Of a stretch of 64,000 nt of DNA, positions 9,404 through 19,058 are shown one piece after another. A program made the translations under genes and the position numbers. A model generated the notes under the pieces. The model searched no databases, was not told the DNA's origin, and saw nothing but the letters and a program-made list of their open reading frames with translations. The DNA is taken from the NCBI GenBank assembly GCA_910585715.1, contig CAJUEX010000002.1, forward strand, positions 60,368-124,367, read 5' to 3'. This DNA comes from an uncultured Lachnospiraceae bacterium. Lineage in GTDB: Bacteria; Bacillota; Clostridia; Lachnospirales; Lachnospiraceae. The stretch's first letter is position 1. Each line of letters starts with the position of its first letter.

Positions 9404-10360
9404 TTATATATCCATATCAATATACATTCTAATGTGATTAACCACTTCTTCAGGTTTTTCCAAATGCGGAAGATGTTTTGTTTCTTTTATATAGCTGACT
9501 TCAATTGCACTATTATAATTTAAATAATCTGCGGTTATCTCTTCAGATTTATTTTCTTCTTTTCCTTCAATAATATACATGCTGTAATCAATTTCTTTTA
9601 GGGCATGTAAGATATTGATATTTGTGTATCTTCCAATATAACTGGATATGGCATATTTGGAATGGAAGTCTTTTGTATGGGCAGCCTCTGTATAGGCTTC
9701 TATATCTCCTATTTTAATAAGGTCCTTATTATAAAAATATTCATCTGTGAATGCTTTTGTAATAGAAGTCTTGCTTGTGAGTAAATTATATACAAAAGTT
9801 CCGAGAATAGGACATTCAATTAAAAGCTTTAATATTTTGGTTCCGTTGGAAGGTATCTGGTTCAGCTTTGTAATATCTTGTGGATTTATAAAAATCATCT
9901 TATTTATTAAATCAGGATTATTGTGGCATGCCATAATTGCAATTGTGGAAGAGTCACCGGAAGTAATAATATCCGTTTTCTTACCAATAATATTTTTAAT
10001 GAAATCACTGATTAACTGAACATATAAAAAGTTAGTATAGGTAATATTTATTTTATCAGATAAGCCATAACCTAAAAGGTCGATAATGAATACTTGGTTA
10101 GTCTTGGTTAACTCATTGCATATTTTGTTAAATTCATATCCGCTGCTGCCGGGGGTTAAATCATGTATCAGCAGTATAGGAGCTCCTGTTCCGGTTACGG
10201 TATATTTAATTTTACCAAATCTCCATTCATAATATTTATTTTCTTTTCCTTTTAATATTTCTTTAACGGTTGTTAAGGAATATAGAACCCGATTAATGAT
10301 ATATAATGTAATAGTGACCAGAATAGATAATATTCCTGCTTTTTTTAATTTTGATTTCAT
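9404..10360 (-). CDS. Membrane-anchored alpha/beta-hydrolase family protein
   Basis: 318 residues with one N-terminal membrane segment (about residues 9-30, ILSILVTITLYIINRVLY), then an alpha/beta-hydrolase domain. The strand-turn PILLIHDLTPG resembles the oxyanion HG loop, and TKHLPHLEKPEEV carries a typical catalytic His. The nucleophile elbow reads SGDSSTIA, lacking the second Gly of GxSxG, so activity is uncertain. Substrate unknown. GGAGGG lies six bases before ATG. It is convergent with rsmG and divergent from the kinase at 10593. Confidence 0.8.
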   Translation of the reverse strand: MKSKLKKAGILSILVTITLYIINRVLYSLTTVKEILKGKENKYYEWRFGKIKYTVTGTGAPILLIHDLTPGSSGYEFNKICNELTKTNQVFIIDLLGYGLSDKINITYTNFLYVQLISDFIKNIIGKKTDIITSGDSSTIAIMACHNNPDLINKMIFINPQDITKLNQIPSNGTKILKLLIECPILGTFVYNLLTSKTSITKAFTDEYFYNKDLIKIGDIEAYTEAAHTKDFHSKYAISSYIGRYTNINILHALKEIDYSMYIIEGKEENKSEEITADYLNYNSAIEVSYIKETKHLPHLEKPEEVVNHIRMYIDMDI

Positions 10361-10592
10361 GAATTCCCTCCATATTTAAATTTTCCCTTTTACATATTAT
10401 AATGCACATTTTCGTATTTTACAAATAAAACTTTAATTGGGAATGATTAATTTTAATGGTTTTATAAGAATGATTTAATAAATCACTAAATTATAATATC
10501 TTGTGATTGACGAAAAATCGTGATAAAATAAAAAACAGAATTGTTGTTCAATAACTTATTTATTTATTTTTTATGGGAAGGCATATGATAAA

Positions 10593-11552
10593 ATGAGTGA
10601 AAAATCAAAAATAAAAAATGTTTATTTGAATTATTTGAAAGAAAAGAGCGAGCTGGAAGAACTCATACTTGAATGCGGGAGAGAATTAGAGCAATTAGAA
10701 GAAAAAATATCACTTGATAAAGATAGTTATAATAAACTTCGCATATTTTCTCCAAGGCAAAATATGAGATTGGAAGAGGATGTTATAAAAGAAAGTAAAG
10801 AAAGGTCTGATGAACTCATTGAAAAAATGAATTCTTACAAAAGAAAACTTTCGGAAGTTGAAAATAATATAAAAGCCATTGAACAGATTAGAGAAAAGGT
10901 AAAAGCCCAGTCAGGTGTAGAAATTCTATCTATGAATGAAAATGACAGAAAAAGGATTGCCAGAGACTTACATGATTCTATTATACAAAATATGGTATAT
11001 TTAATTCACAAAGTGGAATATGCCTCTAAATTTATAGATCAAGACCCGACCAGAGCAAAGTTAGAGCTTAATATTGTTACAAAAAACTTAAAAGATGTAA
11101 TACAGGAAATGAGGGACTTGGTATATGACCTTCATCCAATGAATTTTGATGATTTAGGTTTTGAAACAACCTTAATGGATTTTTTTAGTAATGTGTCTCA
11201 TACCTCTTCTATGGAAGTTTCTTATGAGATTCAAATGAAATATGAACAATACAATCAACTTATATTAATTACTTTGTTCCGTATTATTCAGGAGTGCTGT
11301 AATAATGCTATAAAACATTCAAAAGGAAAAAAACTTTCTGTATTATTAAAGGAAGAAAAGGAATTTTTAATTTTAAAAGTTCAAGATGATGGAACAGGTT
11401 TTTCTGAATCTGATTTAGAAGATAAGGATATGAAGCATTTTGGTTTAAAAATAGTGCAAGAGAGAGTTTCTTTTTTATCAGGAAATTTTTATATAAATTC
11501 GTCAGAAGAAGGAACAGTTATAAAAATAGAAATTCCTATTGAAAGTGATTAA
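10593..11552 (+). CDS. Cytoplasmic sensor histidine kinase, DegS/NarL type
   Basis: 319 residues without membrane segments. Residues 1-115 are a charged coiled coil. HisKA_3 follows with the phospho-acceptor motif RKRIARDLHDSIIQN (His near residue 128), then a HATPase_c domain with N-box ECCNNAIKHS, G1 VQDDGTGF and G2 HFGLKIVQERV. The layout resembles B. subtilis DegS, which senses inside the cell. It is paired with the LuxR-type regulator 130 bases downstream. The signal is unknown. Confidence 0.9.
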   Translation: MSEKSKIKNVYLNYLKEKSELEELILECGRELEQLEEKISLDKDSYNKLRIFSPRQNMRLEEDVIKESKERSDELIEKMNSYKRKLSEVENNIKAIEQIREKVKAQSGVEILSMNENDRKRIARDLHDSIIQNMVYLIHKVEYASKFIDQDPTRAKLELNIVTKNLKDVIQEMRDLVYDLHPMNFDDLGFETTLMDFFSNVSHTSSMEVSYEIQMKYEQYNQLILITLFRIIQECCNNAIKHSKGKKLSVLLKEEKEFLILKVQDDGTGFSESDLEDKDMKHFGLKIVQERVSFLSGNFYINSSEEGTVIKIEIPIESD

Positions 11553-11682
11553 AGTTAAAAAAAAATATACAAAGTATTTTTTATTTTTGGGAGCAATGAG
11601 TTAAGTGCTGCATTTGTATTGGTGTTAAGTAAAAGATTTTAGATATTTAACTTTTACAGATATGAATTTAGGAGGTACATAT

Positions 11683-12324
11683 ATGTGTGTAAAAGTAATG
11701 ATTGCCGATGACCACAAAATGATAAGGGAAGGTTTAAGACAACTTATAGAGATGGAAGGTGATATAAAGGTAATTGAGGAAGCAGAAAATGGTTTGGAAT
11801 GTATAGAAAAATTAGAAGAGAATAAACCGGATTTATTGCTTCTGGATATTAATATGCCAAAGATGAATGGTATACAGACCTTAGAGAAAATTAAAGAAGA
11901 AAATCTGAATATAAAAGTTTTGATGCTGACTGTACATAGCGAGGCAGAATATTTAGTAAAGGCAGTAGATATTGGTGTGGATGGATATATATTAAAGGAT
12001 GCTGATTCTGCCGAACTTAGAAAAGCAATTTTTTCTGTATTGGAAGGAAATAATTATATTCAATCAAGTCTTATACCTTTACTTAATTCTAAAATGATTG
12101 CCAGAGATATTGATAGTGAGAAAATTAAATTGCTTACAAAAAGGGAATTAGAAATACTTATTAAAATATCCAGCGGTATGTCTAATAAAGAAATCGGGGA
12201 CATGCTTCAGATAAGTGAGCGTACAGTGAAAAATCATATTTCCAGTATTTTTAAAAAGATTGAAGTATCTGATAGAACCCAGGCAGCTGTTTTTGCTATT
12301 CGTAATAATTTGATTCGTATTTAA
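11683..12324 (+). CDS. LuxR/NarL-family response regulator (DegU-like)
   Basis: 213 residues: an N-terminal receiver (IADDH, phospho-acceptor Asp in LLLLDINMP near residue 54, conserved Lys in YILKDAD) and a C-terminal LuxR helix-turn-helix (LTKRELEILIKISSGMSNKEIGDMLQISERTVKNHISSIFKKI). Partner of the kinase at 10593. An earlier in-frame ATG at 11662 exists, but GGAGG at 11671-11675 lies inside that extension and exactly seven bases before ATG 11683, so 11683 is taken. Confidence 0.92.
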   Translation: MCVKVMIADDHKMIREGLRQLIEMEGDIKVIEEAENGLECIEKLEENKPDLLLLDINMPKMNGIQTLEKIKEENLNIKVLMLTVHSEAEYLVKAVDIGVDGYILKDADSAELRKAIFSVLEGNNYIQSSLIPLLNSKMIARDIDSEKIKLLTKRELEILIKISSGMSNKEIGDMLQISERTVKNHISSIFKKIEVSDRTQAAVFAIRNNLIRI

Positions 12325-12686
12325 GAAGAATATGAAAAGTGCTATACGAGGTATAAATGATGAAGAATTTATATAAAAATGTTTTTTCTTTTTATTAATT
12401 TTAAATATAATTTCCTGGATACTATTTGTTTTATCAGATACAATAGCAGAGCTCATATTTCATTCAAATATGTTTCTGGATGGAGAATTAATATCAATTC
12501 CTTGTGTCTGTCCTTGCTGAGTGTATCGACAATTTGATATTGAAGTAAAGATGATAAAAATTTGAAACAAATTTAAGGCTTATGCAGATAGGTGCGCAAA
12601 AAGTAAAAAATGATAGAATATATATACAAAATATACTCTATGAATTAAAAATACAGACAATCACAAAGATTTTTTGATAATTAAAT

Positions 12687-12702
12687 TGTTTCACGTGAAA
12701 CA
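12687..12702. promoter_or_regulatory. parS centromere site 1
   Basis: A perfect 16-bp parS palindrome, TGTTTCACGTGAAACA, the ParB loading site. It lies about 540 bases upstream of parA in the gene-free interval 12325-13238. The part from 12325 to 12686 shows no gene. Confidence 0.95.
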
Positions 12703-12734
12703 TTCTTATTATTAAATTTAAAAAACACAAGATA

Positions 12735-12750
12735 ATGTTTCACGTGAAAC
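12735..12750. promoter_or_regulatory. parS centromere site 2
   Basis: A second perfect TGTTTCACGTGAAACA, 48 bases after the first. Two further half sites GTGAAACA follow at 12781-12788 and 12812-12819, which look like degenerate copies. Confidence 0.95.
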
Positions 12751-12916
12751 ATATAATCCCTAGATATAGTAATTGCAATCGTGAAACATTATAAATCTTC
12801 CAAAAATCCCCCGTGAAACATTAAAAATAATATAAAAACCATGTTCTGTTAATTCTCTATCTGATACCTGTAAGGAAAACTGTTATCCAAACTGTTAACT
12901 TTACAAAATACAATTT

Positions 12917-13141
12917 GTAACAGTTCAGCCCTCAGTCTTCCCACACAGGAATCAGAACAGGCTGCAGGCAGAAAATGTTTCTACGTCGCCACGCTCTCGC
13001 TCTGATAAAAACGCAGCAGTGCTAAGCTCGAAAGAACCTCGCTAAGCGCTGGCGTTTTTTATAAGGGCTCCTTTAGAAATCATGTTCTGCCTGCAGCCTG
13101 TTCTGATTCCTTTGTGGGAAGACTGAGGGCTGAACTGTTAC
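12917..13141. repeat. Large hairpin with shared core loop (element B1)
   Basis: 57-bp arms (12917-12973 and 13085-13141) are reverse complements with one mismatch and begin GTAACAGTTCAGCC. The 111-nt loop contains CACGCTCTCGCTCTGATAAA, CAGCAGTGCTAAGCTCG and CGCTAAGCGCTGGCG. It matches the loop at 22529-22630 almost throughout and the reverse complement of the loops at 4861-4948 and 49040-49123. It occupies the space between parS and parA. Confidence 0.88.
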
Positions 13142-13238
13142 TACAATTTTTTCAAATATTTCAAAAACCATAGCGAAACCCTTCTTTTAGTGTTATAATC
13201 AATAAGGACATGTATGAAAGAGTAGGAAGGAAAATGAA

Positions 13239-14006
13239 ATGGGAAGAATTATTGCAATAGCAAATCAAAAAGGCGGAGTAGGGAAGACCACTACAGCCAT
13301 TAACTTATCAGCTTGTTTAGCGGAAAAAGAAAAATCAGTATTAGTGATTGATACAGACCCTCAGGGTAATACCACCAGTGGTTTCGGTATTGATAAAAAC
13401 TTTTTAGAGGATACCATATATGAATTGATTTTAGGAGAATGCTCCATACAGGACTGTATCATTAAAAATGCCATTCCGGGCGTATCTGTTGTTCCCTCAA
13501 ATGTGAATCTGGCAGCGGCGGAAATTGAATTGATTGGCGTAGACAAAAAAGAATTTATTTTAAAAAACGAAGTGGATTTCATAAAAGACAATTATGACTA
13601 TATCATTATTGATTGTCCCCCATCCCTTAGTATGCTGACAATCAATGCCATGACAACTGCAAATTCCGTATTGGTTCCTATTCAATGTGAGTATTATGCT
13701 TTGGAAGGGTTGAGCCAATTGATACATACGGTGAATTTGATTAAAGAAAGATTGAATCCTGACTTGGAAATGGAAGGCGTGGTATTTACCATGTTTGATT
13801 CCCGAACGAATCTGTCCAATCAGGTTGTTGATAATGTAAAGAGCAATTTAAAGCAAAGTGTATGTGAAACAGTGATTCCAAGAAATATACGTTTGGCGGA
13901 AGCTCCTAGTCATGGAATGCCAATTACCATGTATGAACCAAAATCTGCAGGAGCAGAAAGCTACAGGCAGTTAGCAGATGAAATTATAAATAGAAAGGGT
14001 GTATAA
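13239..14006 (+). CDS. parA: Chromosome partitioning ATPase ParA (Soj)
   Basis: 255 residues of a deviant-Walker ParA ATPase. Visible: KGGVGKTTTAINL at residues 11-23 with the signature lysine, DTDPQGNTTSGFG, and IIIDCPPSLSMLT. With ParB it segregates origins and, in Bacillus (as Soj), modulates DnaA. GGAAGG lies about 9 bases before ATG; parB begins three bases after its stop. parS sites lie just upstream. Confidence 0.96.
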   Translation: MGRIIAIANQKGGVGKTTTAINLSACLAEKEKSVLVIDTDPQGNTTSGFGIDKNFLEDTIYELILGECSIQDCIIKNAIPGVSVVPSNVNLAAAEIELIGVDKKEFILKNEVDFIKDNYDYIIIDCPPSLSMLTINAMTTANSVLVPIQCEYYALEGLSQLIHTVNLIKERLNPDLEMEGVVFTMFDSRTNLSNQVVDNVKSNLKQSVCETVIPRNIRLAEAPSHGMPITMYEPKSAGAESYRQLADEIINRKGV

Positions 14007-14009
14007 AAT

Positions 14010-14900
14010 ATGGCGGCAAAAGCGGCAAGGGGTTTAGGAAAAGGACTTGATTCTTTAATTCCTGCTTCGACGGGAGTCAGCAAAAATGAATCAAATGGAA
14101 AAGAAAAAACATCAGAAAAAGGGCAGGAGACTTTAGTAAAGATAACAATGGTAGAACCAAACAGAGACCAGCCCCGTAAAAATTTTGATGAGGATGCTTT
14201 ATTGGAGCTTTCAGAATCCATTAAACAGTTTGGATTATTGCAGCCTATTTTAGTTCAGGATAAAAAGGATCATTATGAAATTATTGCCGGAGAGAGAAGA
14301 TGGAGGGCTTCAAAGTTAGCCGGTTTAAAGGAAGTACCGGTTATTATTAAAAATTTAACGGATCAGGAAATCGTAGAAATTTCACTGATTGAAAATATTC
14401 AAAGAGAAGATTTGAATCCTATTGAAGAAGCGCTGGCATATAAAAGGCTTTTAAATGAATTTCATCTGAAACAGGATGAGGTGGCAGAAAGAGTTTCTAA
14501 AAGCAGGACCGCTGTTACAAATTCCATGAGACTTTTAAAGTTATCCGAAGAAGTGCAGCAGATGGTTATTGATGAAATGATTACTACCGGACATGCCAGG
14601 GCATTGCTTGCAATTGAAGATTTGGAAAAGCAGTATATGTATGCCCAGAAGATTTTTGATGAGAAGCTTAGTGTAAGAGAAACAGAAAAGCTTATGAAAA
14701 ATCTGGACAAGCCGGTAAAACAAAAAAAGGAAAAAGGAAAGAACCTGGATTTTATTTACCAGGATATAGAAGAGCAGTTAAAGACAACGCTTGGTACAAA
14801 GGTATCTGTTTCTTCAAAGGAGAATGGAAGCGGTAAGATTGAAATTGAATTTTACTCCAGTGAAGAGTTAGAACGGATTATGGATATCTTGAAAAATTAA
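14010..14900 (+). CDS. parB: Chromosome partitioning protein ParB (Spo0J)
   Basis: 296 residues. The N-terminus AAKAARGLGKGLDSLIP is the conserved ParA-stimulating peptide. The CTPase/ParB-N domain has DQPRKNFDEDALLELSESI and GERRWRASKLAGLKEVPVII, followed by ENIQREDLNPIEEA, the HTH (KQDEVAERVSKSRTAVTNSMRLLKL) that binds parS, and a C-terminal dimer domain. It forms an operon with parA. Confidence 0.96.
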   Translation: MAAKAARGLGKGLDSLIPASTGVSKNESNGKEKTSEKGQETLVKITMVEPNRDQPRKNFDEDALLELSESIKQFGLLQPILVQDKKDHYEIIAGERRWRASKLAGLKEVPVIIKNLTDQEIVEISLIENIQREDLNPIEEALAYKRLLNEFHLKQDEVAERVSKSRTAVTNSMRLLKLSEEVQQMVIDEMITTGHARALLAIEDLEKQYMYAQKIFDEKLSVRETEKLMKNLDKPVKQKKEKGKNLDFIYQDIEEQLKTTLGTKVSVSSKENGSGKIEIEFYSSEELERIMDILKN

Positions 14901-14959
14901 AAAAATACAGTATTAAGATATTTAACTTTTATTACGAAAAATTATACAGGAGGAAAAAT

Positions 14960-15496
14960 ATGTCTAGTAAAATATTTGACAGCATAGGCTTGGGTAATTT
15001 GGATCTTGCATACTTATTTATCGGAATGCTAGTACTCATCCTTATATTATTCATATTAGTTATTATACAAATATCCAAAAGCAGCAAATTGAGAAAGTCT
15101 TATAATAAATTTATGCAGGGAAAAGATGCGGAAAGTCTGGAAAATGAAATAAGCAGCCTGTTTGAAGATATCACTTATTTAAAGGAAACAGTACAAACTA
15201 ACAGCAAGGAAATCCGTACTTTATATAAAAAACATGAGCTGGCATATCAAAAAATAGGTATTGTAAAGTATGATGCCTTTAAGCAGATGGGAGGGCAATT
15301 AAGCTTCAGTCTTGCTCTGTTAAATGAAAAGAACAATGGTTTTATTATCAATTCAGTTCATAGCAGTGACGGCTGTTATTCATATACAAAGGAAATAACA
15401 GCAGGGGAATGTGCAATTTCTTTAGGAGAAGAAGAAAAAGAAGCATTGGAAATTGCTATTTATGGAAAGTCTGTTTCTAAAAAGAAAGAAAAATAA
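14960..15496 (+). CDS. DUF4446 family membrane protein
   Basis: 178 residues: an N-terminal membrane segment at about 18-42 (YLFIGMLVLILILFILVII), a short coiled coil (about 45-100) and a compact domain with YQKIGIVKYDAFKQMGGQLSFSLALLNEKNNGFII. This is the DUF4446 signature, often found next to parB in Clostridia. Function unknown. GGAGG precedes the ATG by about nine bases. The gene links the par operon to the HD-GYP gene 16 bases downstream. Confidence 0.85.
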   Translation: MSSKIFDSIGLGNLDLAYLFIGMLVLILILFILVIIQISKSSKLRKSYNKFMQGKDAESLENEISSLFEDITYLKETVQTNSKEIRTLYKKHELAYQKIGIVKYDAFKQMGGQLSFSLALLNEKNNGFIINSVHSSDGCYSYTKEITAGECAISLGEEEKEALEIAIYGKSVSKKKEK

Positions 15497-15512
15497 CATT
15501 GAGGAAAAATAC

Positions 15513-16574
15513 ATGGCAAAACTCGTAAATGTTGATAAATTAAAGGGTGGAGAAATTTTAGCAGTTGATGTAATGACGGATGATTTTAAAATATTACTTG
15601 CTGCCAATACTCCAATAAAAAAAGAATATATTGAAAAATTAAAGGAACTGGGTATTTCCCGGGTTAAGATTCAAACAGAAGAATCCGAAGAAGAACGTTC
15701 TGCCATATTAAAAGAAGAAGTAAAAGAAGTATGTTTAAATAGAGTAAGGGATGTTTTAGGACGTCATACCTATAATAATAATAGCGAGTTAATGGAAATT
15801 AATTCAACAGCAAATGATGTAATTCAAAATATACTAAGTGATGAGCAGGCTGTAGAAGCAGTTTATGAAGTAAAAGAAAGAACTCCTGATATTTATGAGC
15901 ATTCCCTTACTGTATGTTCCATGGCTATCCTGACAGGAATAAAATTAAGACTTTCTGAGGATATCATTCATGATATAGGAATTGCAAGCCTCCTTCATGA
16001 TTTAGGGCTTAGGTATATTACCATTAAATATTTTAATACGGATATTTCCACTTTAAATGAAAATGAACAGGAAGAATACAGGAAGCATACTGTTTACGGA
16101 TATACTGCTGTGATTCATGAACAGTGGATATCGGAAAGGGCAAAGAGGATACTTTTATTTCATCATGAAAAAAAGGGAGGAATGGGATATCCTCTTCGCG
16201 CCACAGATATTCCGGTGGAATGTCAGGTTTTAGGAATCTGTGAAACCTTTGATGAATTAATTTGCGGCATTGGATGTATTCCTTTAAAGGTGCCTGAAGC
16301 CATTGAATTTATAAAGTCCATGAAAGGGCAGTTATTTGATGAGGAAGTAACGGAAGCGTTTTTCCAGTTCATAGCTGCTTATCCGATAGATGCCATAGTG
16401 AAATTAAGTGATAATACAATAGGAATTGTCATCAGTCAGAATAAAGGATTTCCGGAAAGGCCGGTTCTTAGGTTAATTAAAGATAAAAATGGAAATACTT
16501 GTAAAACGGAAATGATTGTAGATTTGATAAAAGTTCACAATGTGGTTATTGAATCTACAATGGATGATTTGTGA
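15513..16574 (+). CDS. HD-GYP domain protein (putative c-di-GMP phosphodiesterase)
   Basis: 353 residues. The C-terminal two thirds form an HD-GYP domain: HSLTVCSMA, LLHDLGLRYI (HD pair), HTVYGY, HHEKKGGMGYPL (GYP-type motif) and CETFDELI. Such enzymes hydrolyse cyclic di-GMP; the metal ligands look complete. The N-terminal domain (residues 1-70) resembles the small beta domain often preceding HD-GYP. ATG 15513 is chosen because GAGG is 8 bases upstream; the longer open frame from 15453 overlaps the preceding gene. Confidence 0.88.
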   Translation: MAKLVNVDKLKGGEILAVDVMTDDFKILLAANTPIKKEYIEKLKELGISRVKIQTEESEEERSAILKEEVKEVCLNRVRDVLGRHTYNNNSELMEINSTANDVIQNILSDEQAVEAVYEVKERTPDIYEHSLTVCSMAILTGIKLRLSEDIIHDIGIASLLHDLGLRYITIKYFNTDISTLNENEQEEYRKHTVYGYTAVIHEQWISERAKRILLFHHEKKGGMGYPLRATDIPVECQVLGICETFDELICGIGCIPLKVPEAIEFIKSMKGQLFDEEVTEAFFQFIAAYPIDAIVKLSDNTIGIVISQNKGFPERPVLRLIKDKNGNTCKTEMIVDLIKVHNVVIESTMDDL

Positions 16575-16657
16575 CAGGAAATGAAAAAAAGAAATAATAA
16601 TGATAGAAATAAAATTGCTATAAATTAATATGATATAAATTAAAAAAGGAGTTTATT

Positions 16658-17944
16658 ATGTTAGATATTAAGTTTTTAAGAGAAAATCCGGATGTTGTAA
16701 AGAAAAATATTCAAAATAAATTTCAGGAAGAAAAGCTTCCTCTAGTGGATGAAGTCATTAAGCTGGATGTGGAAAAAAGAGATGCCCAAAAGGAAGCAGA
16801 TGAGCTTCGTGCAAACCGTAATAAAATTTCGAAAGAAATCGGCGCCCTTATGGCACAGGGAAAAAAGGAAGAGGCAGAGGAAACAAAGAAAAAGGTAGCA
16901 GAATTTGCTTCCCGTCTGGCAGAATTGGAAGAAAAAGAAAAAGAGCTGGATGAAAAAATATTAAAGATTATGATGACTATTCCGAATATTATCGACCCTT
17001 CCGTTCCAATCGGAAAGGATGATACAGAAAATGTGGAGGTTACCAGATATGGGGAGCCGGTTGTGCCGGATTTTGAAATACCCTATCATTCCGAAATCAT
17101 GGAAAGCTTTGATGGAATTGATTTGGACAGTGCAAGGAAGGTGGCAGGCAACGGTTTCTATTATTTAATGGGAGATATCGCAAGGCTTCATTCCGCAGTG
17201 ATTTCTTATGCAAGGGATTTTATGATTGACAGAGGCTTTACCTATTGTGTTCCTCCTTTTATGATTCGCAGCAATGTGGTTACAGGGGTTATGAGCTTTG
17301 CGGAAATGGATGCCATGATGTATAAAATAGAAGGGGAGGACCTTTACCTGATTGGAACAAGCGAGCATTCCATGATTGGTAAATTTATAGATACGATTAT
17401 TCCGGAGGAAACCCTGCCTAAAACTCTTACAAGCTATTCCCCCTGCTTTAGAAAAGAAAAAGGAGCCCATGGCTTGGAGGAAAGAGGAGTATATCGAATC
17501 CACCAGTTTGAAAAACAGGAAATGATTGTTGTATGCAAACCGGAGGAAAGTCCTATGTGGTTTGATAAATTATGGCAGAATACTGTGGATTTATTCCGCT
17601 CCATGGATATTCCTGTCCGCACTTTGGAATGCTGCTCAGGAGATTTGGCTGATTTAAAGGTAAAATCCTTTGATGTGGAGGCATGGTCTCCAAGACAGAA
17701 GAAATATTTTGAAGTAGGAAGCTGTTCTAATTTAGGGGATGCCCAGGCAAGAAGATTAAAAATCCGTGTAAACGGAGAAAATGGAAAATATTTTGCACAT
17801 ACATTAAATAATACAGTAGTTGCTCCTCCCAGAATGCTGATTGCATTTTTGGAAAATAATTTAAGGGCAGACGGTTCCGTTGCCATACCGGAGGCTCTCA
17901 GGCCTTATATGGGCGGAAAATCCGAAATTCTTCCAAAAAAATAG
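16658..17944 (+). CDS. serS: Serine-tRNA ligase
   Basis: 428 residues, class II aminoacyl-tRNA synthetase. The N-terminal long coiled-coil arm (residues 1-110) binds tRNA-Ser. Motif 2 is seen in FRKEKGAHGLEERGVYRIHQFEKQE and motif 3 in the C-terminal LNNTVVAPPRMLIAFLENN region; TSEH lies in the active site. AAAGGAG precedes the ATG. A CCAGAGGTTAG/CTAACTTCTGG hairpin at about 17960-17986 follows the gene but has no T-run. Confidence 0.97.
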   Translation: MLDIKFLRENPDVVKKNIQNKFQEEKLPLVDEVIKLDVEKRDAQKEADELRANRNKISKEIGALMAQGKKEEAEETKKKVAEFASRLAELEEKEKELDEKILKIMMTIPNIIDPSVPIGKDDTENVEVTRYGEPVVPDFEIPYHSEIMESFDGIDLDSARKVAGNGFYYLMGDIARLHSAVISYARDFMIDRGFTYCVPPFMIRSNVVTGVMSFAEMDAMMYKIEGEDLYLIGTSEHSMIGKFIDTIIPEETLPKTLTSYSPCFRKEKGAHGLEERGVYRIHQFEKQEMIVVCKPEESPMWFDKLWQNTVDLFRSMDIPVRTLECCSGDLADLKVKSFDVEAWSPRQKKYFEVGSCSNLGDAQARRLKIRVNGENGKYFAHTLNNTVVAPPRMLIAFLENNLRADGSVAIPEALRPYMGGKSEILPKK

Positions 17945-18074
17945 AATATGTGATATATACCAGAGGTTAGCATTTACTAACTTCTGGAAAAACATCTAAA
18001 AGTTTCTATTGAATTTCTTCTATATTAAAGTATAATGTATATAAGAAAGTTATTTTGTATAGGAGGTGATTTCT

Positions 18075-18956
18075 TTGCATAAATATTTAAGAGCAGTAGG
18101 CTTTAGCAAAATCAAGAGTAGAAAGCAGCTGATGGAATTATTAGGCTACAGCGTAAAAAGTGCAGAGGAAAAATCCTATACTTCAAATGGAGAGGATACT
18201 CTCTTTGCAGAATACAATAAAAGCTTCGGGGAAAATATAGGCATTACTATCTGCGGTGAATATGATGAACAGAACTGCTTTAGCCTGGATTATTATTTTC
18301 CTTACTGCAAAGGCACTCAAATCAGCTCTACAGAGGACATCTCTATAGAGAGACATGCAGACAAAGAGTCCTATGCAGGTGTATGTGATGATATAAAAGT
18401 TGGAGTTTCTTTAATTTTCTATTTACAAAACCTGATAAATTATTTAAAATTAAAGAATGCAGGACAGCTTCCTGTAAGGGGAACATCTTTAGTGCTTTCT
18501 GCTCTGTCGGTAAGAGGCATGGTTTTAATGCCTATTGATAAAAATGAATCCGACAGGAAAAGGGTTAAAAAAGCTTCTTCCGAGAGAAATCACCTGATTG
18601 CTGCAGCAAGGAAAGGCGATGAGGAGGCAATTGAAAATCTGACTTTGGAGGATATGGACACATATACGATTATCTCCAAGAAAATATTGAAAGAAGATGT
18701 GTTCAGTCTGGTGGATACATACTTTATGCCATATGGCGTAGAGTGCGACCACTATTCAGTACTTGGTGAAATTGTGGACTTACGTAAGATAAAAAATGCA
18801 TTGACAAAGGAAGAAGTTTATTTATTGACGGTGAATGCCAATGATCTTATTTTTGATGTAGCAATTAACAGACAGGATTTATTTGGAGAGCCCCAGATAG
18901 GCAGAAGATTTAAAGGGTTTTTATGGATGCAGGGATTTATTAATTTCCCATCCTGA
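18075..18956 (+). CDS. DUF3881-like conserved protein
   Basis: 293 residues, no membrane segments. The N-terminus HKYLRAVGFSKIKSRKQLMELL and the overall length fit DUF3881, a family I associate with Lachnospiraceae; function unknown. A TTG start at 18075 is set by AGGAGG at 18061-18066, eight bases upstream; a GTG at 18066 overlaps that site and is rejected. It directly precedes the tRNA-Arg gene. Confidence 0.75.
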   Translation: MHKYLRAVGFSKIKSRKQLMELLGYSVKSAEEKSYTSNGEDTLFAEYNKSFGENIGITICGEYDEQNCFSLDYYFPYCKGTQISSTEDISIERHADKESYAGVCDDIKVGVSLIFYLQNLINYLKLKNAGQLPVRGTSLVLSALSVRGMVLMPIDKNESDRKRVKKASSERNHLIAAARKGDEEAIENLTLEDMDTYTIISKKILKEDVFSLVDTYFMPYGVECDHYSVLGEIVDLRKIKNALTKEEVYLLTVNANDLIFDVAINRQDLFGEPQIGRRFKGFLWMQGFINFPS

Positions 18957-18966
18957 AAATAAATCT

Positions 18967-19038
18967 GCTCCCATAGTTAAATGGATATAATAAACCCCTC
19001 CTAAGGGTTAGTTGTAGGTTCGATTCCTACTGGGAGCA
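18967..19038 (+). tRNA. tRNA-Arg (anticodon CCT)
   Basis: A complete cloverleaf: acceptor GCTCCCA/TGGGAGC with discriminator A, D-arm with AATGGATA, anticodon stem AACCC/GGGTT with loop CTCCTAA (anticodon CCT, reading AGG), and T-arm GTAGG-TTCGATT-CCTAC. The 3' CCA is not encoded. It lies 10 bases after the DUF3881-like gene and 20 before the exonuclease start. Confidence 0.95.
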
Positions 19039-19058
19039 TAATAAATTAAGGAAGACAA

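Noticed and set aside
17960..17987. Hairpin after serS as a terminator or T-box
   Set aside because: No T-run follows on the plus strand, and it lacks T-box features; left as an unassigned stem.
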